Positions 1-8,935 are shown, counted from the first letter of the stretch. The stretch is DNA of 64,000 nt from Clostridium facile (GCF_014297275.1 NZ_JACOQK010000001.1:1116001-1180000); one strand, 5' to 3'. A program made the numbers and translations. The notes: generated by a model from the letters alone, not told the origin.

Positions 1-455
1 CTGCTCAATCCGATAAAACGGATTTTCCCCGCTTTTTTCTGTTCCAGAGCATACTGTATCACATCACCGTTGGCAATTTCATCCCAAGTTTCCACCGAAT
101 CCACATAATGGATCATACCAATATCAATATAATCCGTTTTCAGGCGCTTTAACAAATCCTCAAACGATTCTTTTACCTCATTTTGTTTGCGGGTGGCTTT
201 GTACTGCCCATCCTGCCAAACGGTGCAAAGATGTGCCTGCATAATAAAGTTTTCCCGCCTGCCTTGCAATACCGTTCCAATATTGTCCCGCAATTCTGGA
301 TTTGGACTATACAGATCCATGCAGTTTACTCCCTGGGAAATAGCATACTCAAACAATTCTCTAGTAAACTCCATGCTACGTCCATTAAAACCCTCACATC
401 CTAGACCAATCTCACTGACTTGTATCCCTGTCCTTCCTAATATCCGATACTCCAT
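1..455 (-). CDS. Aldo/keto reductase, N-terminal part (cut by window edge)
   Basis: Open reading frame that starts at 455 and runs off the left edge, so about 151 residues are visible and the C-terminus is missing. The N-terminus reads MEYRILGRTGIQVSEIGLG, the classic aldo/keto reductase beginning, followed by the DLYSPNP stretch where the catalytic Asp/Tyr region lies and by TDYIDIGMIHYVDS, the family barrel strand carrying the active-site His. Family members reduce aldehydes or ketones with NAD(P)H in the cytosol. The start is preceded by GGGAGGAATATT, a strong ribosome-binding site. It follows the flavodoxin gene by 16 bases on the same strand, so the two are probably cotranscribed. The substrate cannot be told. 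Confidence 0.85.
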   Translation of the reverse strand, partial: MEYRILGRTGIQVSEIGLGCEGFNGRSMEFTRELFEYAISQGVNCMDLYSPNPELRDNIGTVLQGRRENFIMQAHLCTVWQDGQYKATRKQNEVKESFEDLLKRLKTDYIDIGMIHYVDSVETWDEIANGDVIQYALEQKKAGKIRFIGLS

Positions 456-471
456 AATATTCCTCCCTTCC

Positions 472-945
472 TTAAGATATTTGATGAATCCAACGGCTGA
501 GTTCCTCCTGGGAAGTTGCCATGCTGGAAGCTCTAAAATAGATATCAATTTCCGGTTGTACCAAGGCGTCTGGACAACTTTGTTGCAAATCTTTAATTGT
601 GTGTCCAATCCATCCGCCATCTGTAATAAATGGATACACTTTTTTACCTGCCAGGGAATTTTGCTCCAAAAAACTTGCTACCGCAGGGGCATAGGTATAC
701 CACCAGACAGGAGATCCCAACACAATCGTATCATACTGGCTGATATCAACCCCGATTGGCTGGATAGGAGGATGATACCTCTGGTCAACCTCTTTTTTTC
801 CTTGGTTAACTACTGTATTATAATCCCCAGTATAAGGAGTCACTGTTTCAATTCTGGCAATATCTCCACCAATTTCCTGGTGGATTTTTTCCGCGACTTG
901 TTTTGTATTTCCACTGTAAGAATAATACAATACCAATGGTTTCAT
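472..945 (-). CDS. Flavodoxin family protein
   Basis: 157-residue flavodoxin-like protein. The N-terminus carries the FMN phosphate-binding loop YYSYSGNTKQVAEKI, and LGSPVWWYTYAPAVASFL is the typical second flavin-contacting segment. The length matches a single short-chain flavodoxin fold with no extra domain. Such proteins carry electrons or act as FMN-dependent quinone or aromatic reductases in the cytosol. It lies directly upstream of the aldo/keto reductase on the same strand, an arrangement common in Clostridia where AKR, flavodoxin and carboxymuconolactone-decarboxylase-like genes form aldehyde or electrophile stress clusters. That role is inferred from neighbourhood only. Confidence 0.85.
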   Translation of the reverse strand: MKPLVLYYSYSGNTKQVAEKIHQEIGGDIARIETVTPYTGDYNTVVNQGKKEVDQRYHPPIQPIGVDISQYDTIVLGSPVWWYTYAPAVASFLEQNSLAGKKVYPFITDGGWIGHTIKDLQQSCPDALVQPEIDIYFRASSMATSQEELSRWIHQIS

Positions 946-1289
946 TCAAACACTTCCTTTTTGCTTTATTATTTTGCTGTATCTAGCATATACAAACTTC
1001 AGCGTAACACCGGGCTGGAATCTATCCACAAAACAGACCGTTTGCAAAATTTAAAAAACAGATCCTGAAAACGATGTTTCCACCTCAAAAATACCGCCAC
1101 TTATCAACCAGTCTTTTCCTTTCTTCACTTTGAGATATGATAAAAACAAATGAATACGTTCGGTTTTGCGAGAAATTATTTATCAAAAAATTACTGATAT
1201 CCTAACAGTTTACAAAAACAGTTGTATTTGTTCTGTTTTACAAATAGGCAAGATAGCATTTTAAGATATCCATGATACCTATCACATCC

Positions 1290-2036
1290 TTATACTTGTT
1301 CCGCCGCCTGGTTGATACAACGCAACGCATTCAAACTCCGTGGATACCCAATATAGGGCAGGCATTGGGAAACAATCTGGATCAAGAATTCCTTATCATT
1401 CCCCACCTTCATGTTGGCTGCTGCATGGCTGATCAATTGCGGTTCGCATCCTCCTTGGGCAGAAAGGAAACAAAAAGTAATCAATTCCCTCTGTGCGTAA
1501 TCCAATCCTTTACGTGTGTAATAATCTCCAAAACAGTTGGACGCCAGCCAATAATTGATATGGCGTGATTCTTCCGGGCCAGATTTGTAGAATTCCTTCA
1601 TACCATCCCCGAAAATATCTACCTGAGTTTGTATTCCGGCCTGTAAACGGGTTTCAGGTGTAGTAGTTGACTGCCCTTCCAATGGGAGCGAAATGCCTTG
1701 TTTCTCAAAATACTGGTTTAACGCAGACAAAAATGGGCGCACTCTACCCCAACCTAAATAGGCCACTGCCTGGTAAACAATCTCTTTCAATTCAACAGGT
1801 GTTACTCCCGATTGTTCTGCAACTGGAAGCATTGCAGTAAATTCTTCTATTCCTTGGCACCCTAATAAAGTGGAAATAATCGCCATCATTCGAGTATGGT
1901 TATCCAAATTTCCCTGGTCAATTACAGCATCAAACGCAAAATTCTGGAACAATTCAGAAAATTCCGGGTCTGTTTCTGAAAAACAGCTGCTTTCCTTTAA
2001 AAACTGTTTTTGTTGTTTCGTTTCTGTTAATTCCAT
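1290..2036 (-). CDS. Carboxymuconolactone decarboxylase (CMD/AhpD-like) family protein
   Basis: 248 residues with two tandem CMD-type repeats. The first (about residues 40-110) has EFTAMLPVAEQSGVTPVELKEIV followed by YLGWGRVRPFLSAL. The second (about 145-235) has YAQRELITFCFLSAQGGCEPQL followed by YIGYPRSLNALRCI. Family members include decarboxylases and AhpD-like disulfide reductants. The AhpD CxxC pair is not seen, so peroxidase-reductant activity is unlikely and the substrate is unknown. It is expressed from a MerR-type promoter just upstream (2061-2091). A 344-base spacer separates it from the flavodoxin gene, so cotranscription is uncertain. In that spacer (946-1289) I see AT-rich sequence and no gene. 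Confidence 0.85.
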   Translation of the reverse strand: MELTETKQQKQFLKESSCFSETDPEFSELFQNFAFDAVIDQGNLDNHTRMMAIISTLLGCQGIEEFTAMLPVAEQSGVTPVELKEIVYQAVAYLGWGRVRPFLSALNQYFEKQGISLPLEGQSTTTPETRLQAGIQTQVDIFGDGMKEFYKSGPEESRHINYWLASNCFGDYYTRKGLDYAQRELITFCFLSAQGGCEPQLISHAAANMKVGNDKEFLIQIVSQCLPYIGYPRSLNALRCINQAAEQV

Positions 2037-2060
2037 TTATTTTCCCTCCTTATGGATTTT

Positions 2061-2091
2061 ATCATATCACTTGGAGTGCACTCTAAGTCAA
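2061..2091 (-). promoter_or_regulatory. MerR-family regulated promoter with 19-bp spacer
   Basis: Read on the minus strand: -35 TTGACT (2086-2091), a 19-base spacer, -10 TATGAT (2061-2066). The spacer holds the dyad CTTAGAG-TGCA-CTCCAAG (2070-2087). An over-long 19-base spacer filled by a dyad is the hallmark of MerR-family activator promoters. It sits 25 bases upstream of the CMD-like gene. No merR gene is present in this window, so the regulator is encoded elsewhere. Confidence 0.75.
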
Positions 2092-2267
2092 GAGTTTTTT
2101 TCCATTTTTGTAAAAAAATCTGTATTACAAATGAAATTATTACGAACAAAATACTTATCACAAAAACATATGTTTGCAAATTATATTTTATTTTGTCGAA
2201 AATTGTAGACGAAATACTATTTTTTTGCTATAATAGGGATGAAAAGTAAAATTATGGAGGAATTTAT

Positions 2268-3092
2268 ATGAAAAAAGGATTAACAATCGTTCTTGCGGTT
2301 GTTTGTACCTGTTTATTCTTAACATCCTGTGGATGTGACCATGAATGGGAAGAAGCAACCTGCCAAGCACCAAAAACCTGTAGCAAATGTGGAAAAACCG
2401 CAGATGATAAATTGGGTGACCACCAATGGAAAGATGCTACTTGTACAGAAGCAAAAACCTGTAAACTATGCGGCGAACGGACAGGAGAAGCTTTGGGGCA
2501 TACACCAGGTGAATGGACAGAAACCCAGCCTGCTTCTTGTTCACAGGAAGGCTCGAAAGAAAGTACATGCACTGTATGTGGAGCAAGGATACCAAAGATC
2601 ATTCCAAAATTAGACCATACCTTAGCGGATTGGGAGATTCAAACACCAGCTACCTATTCAGATGCCGGAACCCGCATCCAAAAATGTACTGTTTGCGGTC
2701 AAATTATTAACAGCGAATCCTATAATATGACAGAGGAAGAAAAGAACCAATGGTTAAAAGGCAACTGTCAAAAATACAGCTTTGAGCAAATTGCCCGCAA
2801 TCCTTCCGAATACAACGGAAAATATGCTGTATTTACAGGAGAAGTAGTTCAAGTAATGGCAGGGTATGGATATGATACGTTGCGGGTCAACATTACCAAA
2901 CAAGGAACCTACTCTACTTATTGGACAGACACTATTTATGTAAAAAACTACGCCAAATCTTCTACCCGGGTTTTGGAAGATGACGTGATCACTATGTACG
3001 GACAGTTAAAAGGGGAAACCAGCTATGAATCTGTATTAGGTTCTACCGTTACCCTACCTCAATTTGATGCCTATATCGTAGAAATCCAATAA
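2268..3092 (+). CDS. Cys-rich lipoprotein with zinc-ribbon-like repeats
   Basis: 274 residues. A lipoprotein signal peptide ends at the lipobox LTSC (Cys about residue 21). It is followed by three or four short repeats of the form H-x-W-x-x-A-x-C ... CxxCG (for example KTCSKCGK, KTCKLCGE, STCTVCGA, QKCTVCGQ), each looking like half of a zinc ribbon. The C-terminal half (about 165-274) resembles a small beta-barrel or OB-like domain (YNGKYAVFTGEVVQVMAGYG). The protein should be anchored on the outer face of the membrane. A -10 TATAAT lies at 2229-2234, and the start has the ribosome-binding site GGAGG. It is a monocistronic gene ended by the hairpin at 3141. I do not recognise a precise function. 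Confidence 0.8.
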   Translation: MKKGLTIVLAVVCTCLFLTSCGCDHEWEEATCQAPKTCSKCGKTADDKLGDHQWKDATCTEAKTCKLCGERTGEALGHTPGEWTETQPASCSQEGSKESTCTVCGARIPKIIPKLDHTLADWEIQTPATYSDAGTRIQKCTVCGQIINSESYNMTEEEKNQWLKGNCQKYSFEQIARNPSEYNGKYAVFTGEVVQVMAGYGYDTLRVNITKQGTYSTYWTDTIYVKNYAKSSTRVLEDDVITMYGQLKGETSYESVLGSTVTLPQFDAYIVEIQ

Positions 3093-3140
3093 AAAATAAA
3101 GGTCAACTATATTTTATATACAACGAAAAGTAACATATAA

Positions 3141-3176
3141 AACAAGATAGAATACAAAAAATCTATCTTGTTTTTA
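3141..3176 (+). terminator. Rho-independent terminator of the lipoprotein gene
   Basis: Stem AACAAGATAGA / TCTATCTTGTT with an A-rich loop, followed by a T run on the plus strand, about 50 bases after the lipoprotein stop codon. Confidence 0.8.
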
Positions 3177-3278
3177 TGTTTGACCAATACTGATACCACA
3201 TCATAATAATACTATATTACTGCGGTTCTTTCACAAAAATAATTTTATTGTATGACAACACACCATTCTTGAAATGAA

Positions 3279-3326
3279 AAAGCCAATAGGGATATTCTTT
3301 CTAGACTAACCCTACTGGCTTTTTTT
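3279..3326. terminator. Bidirectional terminator hairpin
   Basis: AAAAGCCAATAGGG pairs with CCCTACTGGCTTTT around a 17-base loop and is flanked by A and T runs, so it could stop transcription from either side. It lies between the convergent lipoprotein and transglutaminase genes. Between it and 3542 I see only AT-rich sequence. Confidence 0.7.
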
Positions 3327-3542
3327 ATAGAAACCTGTATGATATTTCTTTTATGCTTTCCTCTATTCGCATTGGAACTACATCAATCTGACTCACTGAT
3401 AAAAATAAAAACATCATGTAATCAGTATCTCCAAATCAGAATAAATAAAACTTTATAAACAGCTATTCTTTACAGTTACTTTCTTAATATACTTCTCTCT
3501 GAAGATGACATTTTTAAAATGCTATCAACAATTTTTCCTATT

Positions 3543-5477
3543 TTATAAATCGTAGTATTCCATAAACCGCATAATCATCGTTGCTCCGGCCGCTCTTCCT
3601 GTTTGACCTTGCGGGTCAATGACTGGCTGGTTGTTTTGCCCTTTGATGATACCGCAGCCCAGTGCCCATTCCATTGCTTCTTTGGAGAATGTACTTACCT
3701 GATTTCCGTCTTCATAATTGCCAATCGATGTTTTTTGGCTGGTGTCCAATCCTTTATACTGGGCGTATCGGTATAACATGGTTACAAACTGTTCTCTGGT
3801 AATCAATACCCCTACCCCAAATTCATCTGTATCCTGGTAGCCTGTTGTTATCCCAACTTGTTTTGCCCACAATACCGCATTCGTAAAATAAGCATTATCT
3901 GGTACATCTGAAAATATAGGCTGATATGCCACATGTGGTTCCCCTTCTAGTCGATACAGAATGGTCACCAGATGGTCTCTTGCCATACATTCATTTGGCC
4001 CAAAGGTAGTTTCATTAAATCCTGTCATAATACCACGGTCATATACATACTTTGCGGCATCAAAAAACCAATCACTATAAGAAACATCATAATAAGGCAA
4101 AACACCGGGCAATTCTTTTACAACCGCTGTTAAGTTCAGACTGGTTACCCCGATAGGCAAGTCAAAACTAATGGTTTCGGAAGTTTCCCAGTTTGCTGGA
4201 GAAACATTTGGAAGTGCATCAATGCCGGATAACTCCCATTTAGTAAACAGTTCGTTTTTAGCCATATCCGCTTTGACAGTAACACGGGTTCCCATTGGCG
4301 CCGTTAAACTGGTGCTGCTGCCAGTTTCCCCATATCGATAGACCACGCCGCCTGATACACGAACTGTCTGCCTGGTACTGCTATCCGATGTTTGATAGCC
4401 AGAATTGCTATTATAATTGCTGTTGGAAATCACAGGTTTTATCGAATCATCACGGTACTGGTACATGGCTTTGTTTAGGCTATCCACCGTTATAGTAGTC
4501 CAGCCATTACTGGTAGGGCCACCTGCCAGGAAAAAGCTTTCATATCCAAAACCACTGTTGAGGAAACTGTCATTATTTGTTACATCTACAATATAATTGG
4601 AACCATTCATTGGCACTACATTCCACATATGGGCAAAAGCAGAACTAGCGGTGTTTCCTACATAGCCGTTTACTGTGTAGCACTGAATCCCCGCCATATC
4701 GCATAAATACTGGAATGCTTTCGCATATCCCTCACATGTAACATTGGTTGAAGCGTTGCCATCAAATACATAAACCAGTTGGAACAAGTCGCCATAAGAA
4801 GACGAAGTAGCATCCGCATAATTTACATGGTCACAAATCCACTGATTAAAATAAGATAATTTTTCTACTAAGCTCTTTCCTGCCGCTTGTGCCACAACAT
4901 TTTGGGCTGTAATCAAAGCATTGGTAGCACGTTTCATTTTATAAGAATCTACTGTAAAATAATAATATTTTGTCTGGCCGTTGATACGGATTGATTCCGC
5001 AGAAGCGCTGCTATCCCGATAATCTTTGGCCACACTCATTTTAACATCTAAATTTCCATTTTTATAATCGGTATAAACACAGCCTTGGGTTTTATCATAC
5101 CAAAATAGCTGTTCTGGCAAGTCCGTTAATAAGGCGTTTAATGCTTTGTTAAAATCAGAACTCAATGTAGAGGATTTATAATGGGAAATTTTTAAAGAAC
5201 TTATTTTTGCTGTCCTTGTTTTGCCAGAAACAATATCCTGTACCAGATCATACAACCCATTGTAAATATCCTTTGCCTGGCTGGATAACCGTGCTCCTCC
5301 TTCATAATTGGAAAAAGGCTGTATTTCTACCGGCTCATTCTGTTGTTCTAACTGAGAAATAATTTGTGATGTTGTTTGTGTATTTTCTGAAGCGAATGCT
5401 GTAGTGGACATTATCCCTGCCACCATGATCCCCGAGAGGAAAAAAGAAAGTAATTTTAATGCTAGTTTCTGTTTCAT
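3543..5477 (-). CDS. Secreted transglutaminase-like protein with SLH domains
   Basis: About 644 residues from MKQKLALK, chosen because it begins a good signal peptide ending TTAFA; an in-frame TTG at 5510 and ATG at 5498 are alternatives. Order: signal peptide, a linker, a transglutaminase-like papain fold (catalytic Cys in TCEGYAKAF, His in FAHMWNVV, Asp in YIVDVTNND), a beta-rich InlB-type repeat (VVYRYGETGSSTSLTAPMG ... LFTKWELSG), then three S-layer-homology motifs (SYSDWFFDAAKYVYDRGIM, DNAYFTNAVLWAKQVGIT, FSKEAMEWALGCGIIKG). SLH motifs bind pyruvylated secondary wall polymer, so the protein should sit on the cell wall. The transglutaminase or protease target is unknown. The gene stands alone. 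Confidence 0.88.
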   Translation of the reverse strand: MKQKLALKLLSFFLSGIMVAGIMSTTAFASENTQTTSQIISQLEQQNEPVEIQPFSNYEGGARLSSQAKDIYNGLYDLVQDIVSGKTRTAKISSLKISHYKSSTLSSDFNKALNALLTDLPEQLFWYDKTQGCVYTDYKNGNLDVKMSVAKDYRDSSASAESIRINGQTKYYYFTVDSYKMKRATNALITAQNVVAQAAGKSLVEKLSYFNQWICDHVNYADATSSSYGDLFQLVYVFDGNASTNVTCEGYAKAFQYLCDMAGIQCYTVNGYVGNTASSAFAHMWNVVPMNGSNYIVDVTNNDSFLNSGFGYESFFLAGGPTSNGWTTITVDSLNKAMYQYRDDSIKPVISNSNYNSNSGYQTSDSSTRQTVRVSGGVVYRYGETGSSTSLTAPMGTRVTVKADMAKNELFTKWELSGIDALPNVSPANWETSETISFDLPIGVTSLNLTAVVKELPGVLPYYDVSYSDWFFDAAKYVYDRGIMTGFNETTFGPNECMARDHLVTILYRLEGEPHVAYQPIFSDVPDNAYFTNAVLWAKQVGITTGYQDTDEFGVGVLITREQFVTMLYRYAQYKGLDTSQKTSIGNYEDGNQVSTFSKEAMEWALGCGIIKGQNNQPVIDPQGQTGRAAGATMIMRFMEYYDL

Positions 5478-6120
5478 AAGTACCCCGCTTTTATTCATGA
5501 AATTACGCAATGATAAAAACTGCCCATTTCAACCATTGCTAAGTGGAATTTGGGAATAAAATATCCATTTACTGATTCAGAACAATATTCGAACAATTCA
5601 GTTGTATTTATATCTTATTCCGCCTAAAAAAACAATATTTCTTTTCTTATTATAGATAATATTTATAATAAAGTAAATATGTTAATATGTAAATTATTTT
5701 CTATTTTTTTGTATCTGATTCCTAAAAAGTCATGCTTATTCCTGTTTTGCCCAGCAGAAAAAAGTTAAAGTGATTATACTATCGAATAAGTATTTTATTT
5801 ATAAACGGGGATATCAACTAGTTCCATTTTATTATTTAAAACGCCACAATCTACTCGTCATCTTATCCATTTATCCTAGTTTCTCTAGTTTAAACCTACA
5901 AATGAGTCGAAAGCTTGAATCGCCCTAAAAAGGCAAGCTACAAGCATCGAAAAACACACCGCAAATTTTCTTCAACTACATCTACCCTCCTTCTTGTTCA
6001 AGAAGTTCCATTTCGTTTTATTCTTGATTCCAGTTTCTTTTCTAATAACCTGCTTTGCCGGAAGTGAAAACCTTTTTGACGAGATACCTCTCCCGATAAA
6101 ACCAAGAGTTTCCGAATACA
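5478..6120. other. Gene-free AT-rich stretch upstream of the SLH gene
   Basis: No convincing gene. The part next to 5477 must hold the SLH-gene promoter, but I cannot pick convincing boxes. The 5880-6120 part has sequence that looks like decayed repeat material, including CCCGATAAAACCAAGAG, which recurs in altered form near 13205 and 58875. Confidence 0.5.
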
Positions 6121-6330
6121 ATTATGAGCCAAAACTATCAGTTCAAGTGGCAGTTTGCACAGCCTCTAAAGATGTTATTGCCAGTTTATCCCCTATGATA
6201 CTAATATCGCACATACCACCCATAAATGGGGCAATTCGCTATTTTTTTCGTACAGCCTTTCCTTTTTCAGCCCATATAAAGCCTGTCGTTAGAATTGTTC
6301 CACTACTCTTTTTTTCATGTCCAAAGACAC
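6121..6330. repeat. Degenerate dispersed repeat, copy A
   Basis: Shares ordered blocks with 13081-13230 and 58700-58905: a weak hairpin ATCAGTTCAAGTGGCAG followed by TTTGCACA, then CCTATGATA, then TTTTTTCGTACAGCCTTTCC, then TATAAAGCC ... GTTCCACTACTCTTTTT. All three copies have the same orientation and lie just beyond the 3' terminator of a minus-strand gene. Similarity was judged by eye and is patchy. Confidence 0.5.
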
Positions 6331-6334
6331 CATG

Positions 6335-6372
6335 AAAAAACCTCCTGAAAAGGAATTTCAGGAGGTTTTTTC
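6335..6372. terminator. Bidirectional terminator after nfnB
   Basis: Perfect 16-base stem AAAAAACCTCCTGAAA / TTTCAGGAGGTTTTTT with a 5-base loop. The A and T tracts at either side make it functional on both strands. It lies 17 bases after the nfnB stop codon. Confidence 0.9.
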
Positions 6373-6388
6373 TTAGTCCTCAATAAAC

Positions 6389-7780
6389 TTATTTATTTTT
6401 ATTTTTTAAATATTCATCCATTGCTGCCGCTGCTTTTTTCCCTGCACCCATTGCCAGGATAACAGTAGCTGCACCAGTTACAGCGTCACCGCCTGCAAAT
6501 ACACCTTCGCGGGAAGTTTGGCCACTTTCTTCATCCGCAACAATACATTTCCATTTGTTGATATCCAAACCTTTTGTGGTAGAGGAGATCAATGGGTTTG
6601 GAGAAGTACCAAGAGACATGATAACAGTGTCAACATCCATGATAAATTCAGAACCTTCTACTGGAACAGGACGTCTCCTACCAGAAGCGTCTGGTTCACC
6701 CAATTCCATGCGAACACATTTCATACCTTTTACCCATCCTTTTTCATCTTCCAGGATTTCTACTGGATTGGTCAACAGGTCAAAGATAATGCCTTCTTCT
6801 TTTGCATGGTGAACTTCTTCCACACGAGCTGGAAGTTCTGCTTCACTTCTTCTGTACACAATATGTACTTCAGCACCCAAACGCAATGCTGTTCTTGCTG
6901 CGTCCATTGCTACGTTACCGCCACCGACAACAGCAACTTTTTGTCCTGCACGGATTGGAGTATCATAATCGTCACGGAACGCTTTCATCAGGTTACTTCT
7001 TGTGAGGAATTCGTTCGCGGAGAATACACCGTTGGCGTTTTCCCCTGGAATTCCCATAAACATTGGCAAACCAGCGCCGGAGCCAATGAATACAGCCTGG
7101 AAGTTTTCTTCATCAAACAGTTGGTCAATAGTTACTGTTCTGCCGATAATAACATTTGTTTCAATTTTAACGCCTAATTTCCGCAGGTTGTTTACCTCAT
7201 GGGCAACAACAGTGGATTTTGGCAACCTAAATTCTGGAATACCGTATACCAAAACTCCGCCTGGTTCGTGAAGGGCCTCAAACATGGTTACTTCGTAACC
7301 TAGTTTTGCCAAATCACCAGCACAAGTAATCCCAGCAGGACCAGAGCCGATTACAGCTACTTTAATGCCGTTATCTGGTTCTTTTGCACTCAAATCAACA
7401 TCATGTTCTCTAGCCCAGTCAGCTACAAAACGCTCCAGCTTACCAATGGAAACCGGTTCACCTTTAATTCCCAATACACATTTACTTTCACATTGGGTTT
7501 CTTGTGGACAAACACGACCACAAACAGCTGGTAAAGCAGAATCCTGTGCAATAATTTTTGCAGCTTCTGCAAAATTACCCTCTTTTACTTGTTGAATAAA
7601 TTCTGGAATATGAATACTTACAGGACATTTGGTTACACATAAAGGTTTTTTACAATTCAAGCATCTAGATGCTTCTTGGATTGCTTCTTCCTCGGTATAA
7701 CCCAAGCAAACTTCTTCAAAGTTTTTTGCACGTACATCAGCAGGTTGTTCTGCTACGGGAATTCTTTTAAATCTATCCAT
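6389..7780 (-). CDS. nfnB: NfnB: large subunit of NADH-dependent ferredoxin:NADP+ oxidoreductase (GltD-like)
   Basis: 463 residues, the usual size for NfnB or the glutamate synthase small subunit. The N-terminal domain (about 30-110) has two Cys clusters for [4Fe-4S] centres (CLNCKKPLCVTKCP and CGRVCPQETQCESKC). It is followed by an FAD-binding Rossmann motif VIGSGPAGITCAGDLAKLG and an NADP-binding motif VVGGGNVAMDAARTALRLG. No glutamate synthase large subunit is nearby. Instead it overlaps by one base the NfnA-like gene (TAATG junction), so the pair most likely forms the flavin-bifurcating transhydrogenase NfnAB, which makes NADPH from NADH and reduced ferredoxin. Single-gene annotation as gltD is the main alternative. 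Ribosome-binding site GGAGGTG precedes the start. Confidence 0.88.
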   Translation of the reverse strand: MDRFKRIPVAEQPADVRAKNFEEVCLGYTEEEAIQEASRCLNCKKPLCVTKCPVSIHIPEFIQQVKEGNFAEAAKIIAQDSALPAVCGRVCPQETQCESKCVLGIKGEPVSIGKLERFVADWAREHDVDLSAKEPDNGIKVAVIGSGPAGITCAGDLAKLGYEVTMFEALHEPGGVLVYGIPEFRLPKSTVVAHEVNNLRKLGVKIETNVIIGRTVTIDQLFDEENFQAVFIGSGAGLPMFMGIPGENANGVFSANEFLTRSNLMKAFRDDYDTPIRAGQKVAVVGGGNVAMDAARTALRLGAEVHIVYRRSEAELPARVEEVHHAKEEGIIFDLLTNPVEILEDEKGWVKGMKCVRMELGEPDASGRRRPVPVEGSEFIMDVDTVIMSLGTSPNPLISSTTKGLDINKWKCIVADEESGQTSREGVFAGGDAVTGAATVILAMGAGKKAAAAMDEYLKNKNK

Positions 7781-8676
7781 TATTCGTCACCTCCGCAATG
7801 TCCACATCCGCCGTGGTGAGTATCCCCTTCTCTGCGGCGCAATTCAGCTCTGCCCTCTTCGGTTTTATACATTGCTTGGCGTTGCATTGCTTCATCAAAG
7901 TTTACCAAATGCCCGTCAAATTCAGGACCATCTACACAAGCAAATTTTACTTTGTCTCCTACAGTAACACGACAAGCGCCGCACATACCAGTACCATCCA
8001 CCATGATTGGATTCAGGCTGACAATAGTAGGAATATTCAATTCTTTGGTCAGCAAAGAAACAAATTTCATCATAATCATTGGCCCAATAGCAACAACACG
8101 GTCATAATGTTTGCCTTCTTCTTCCACCAAAGCTTTCAGACGATCGGTTACCATCCCTTTAAAGCCGGAAGAACCATCATCGGTAGCTAAGTACAAATTG
8201 CCTGCAACAGCAGCCATTTCTTCGGTTAAAATAGCGATATCCTTAGTTTTTGCGCCGATAATAACATCCGCGTCCACACCTTGTTCATGCAGCCATTTTA
8301 CCTGTGGGTAAACTGGAGCGGTACCAACACCACCGGCAACAAATAGAATTTTCATCTCTTTTAATTTTTCAATTGGTTCATCAATCAAATCACTAGGGTT
8401 GCCCAAAGGACCAACAAAGTCTTCAAAAGCATCCCCCTCCTCGTATTCTTCCATTAATTTTGTGGAGGAACCAATGGTCTGCACCACAATCGTAACAGTA
8501 CCTTTTTCTGCGTCATAATCGCAGATTGTCAAAGGGATACGTTCTCCTTTGTCATCCATTTTTACAATCACGAACTGCCCTGGTTTTGCAGATTTGGCAA
8601 CACGTGGCGCTTCAATATCCATTAAAAAGATATTGCTAGAAAGCATTCTTTTTTTTACGATCTTATACACGTTCAT
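7780..8676 (-). CDS. nfnA: NfnA: ferredoxin-NADP+ reductase subunit alpha (PyrK-like)
   Basis: 298 residues from the ATG at 8676; an ATG three codons upstream is possible but the GGGAG motif lies between the two. A ferredoxin-reductase-like FAD domain (KPGQFVIVKMDD, RIPLTICDYD) is followed by an NAD-binding part (ILFVAGGVGTAPVYPQVKWL). A C-terminal Cys motif (GTGMCGACRVTV ... KFACVDGPEFD) binds a [2Fe-2S] centre, as in PyrK and NfnA. The His/Cys-rich tail (HHGGCGHCGGDE) is notable. The gene is first in a two-gene operon with nfnB. The same fold occurs in the dihydroorotate dehydrogenase electron-transfer subunit, but no pyrD is present here. Confidence 0.87.
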   Translation of the reverse strand: MNVYKIVKKRMLSSNIFLMDIEAPRVAKSAKPGQFVIVKMDDKGERIPLTICDYDAEKGTVTIVVQTIGSSTKLMEEYEEGDAFEDFVGPLGNPSDLIDEPIEKLKEMKILFVAGGVGTAPVYPQVKWLHEQGVDADVIIGAKTKDIAILTEEMAAVAGNLYLATDDGSSGFKGMVTDRLKALVEEEGKHYDRVVAIGPMIMMKFVSLLTKELNIPTIVSLNPIMVDGTGMCGACRVTVGDKVKFACVDGPEFDGHLVNFDEAMQRQAMYKTEEGRAELRRREGDTHHGGCGHCGGDE

Positions 8677-8751
8677 TACTCCCATACTTAGTTTTTTTAC
8701 ATGGAAAATTGTAAACAGGTGCTACTATGTAAAAAACACCTGAACATCTCT

Positions 8752-8780
8752 ATTATAGCAAAAAGTGATTCAAAATACAA
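8752..8780 (-). promoter_or_regulatory. Promoter of nfnAB
   Basis: Minus strand -35 TTGTAT (8775-8780), 17-base spacer, -10 TATAAT (8752-8757). The leader that follows has an inverted repeat CAGGTG ... CACCTG (about 8716-8741) that could form a hairpin. I see no gene between 8781 and 8935. Confidence 0.65.
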
Positions 8781-8935
8781 ATTTATAGTTACTAAACATC
8801 CACCTAAATATTTGTATATATTCAACAAATACCAACATTTTCACAGAAGATTGTTCCCATTGATGATGCAAAGAGAAATTGTTTTACCTATTAAAAATAA
8901 TATCACACCAAAATCCGATATTGTTTCTTTTCTTA

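Noticed and set aside
187..1068. Long plus-strand ORF opposite the AKR and flavodoxin genes
   Set aside because: It is a shadow of two well-recognised minus-strand genes and its translation has no family features.
5994..6335. 113-codon plus-strand ORF with a signal-peptide-like start
   Set aside because: It lies within the dispersed repeat copy A, ends inside a terminator, has no ribosome site, and the related copies do not keep the frame.
6518..7177. Plus-strand ORF opposite nfnB
   Set aside because: Antisense shadow of nfnB, rich in Phe, Cys and His as expected for such shadows.
6389..7780. Glutamate synthase small subunit (gltD) as the primary call
   Set aside because: There is no large-subunit gene and the gene overlaps an NfnA/PyrK-like partner, which fits NfnAB better.
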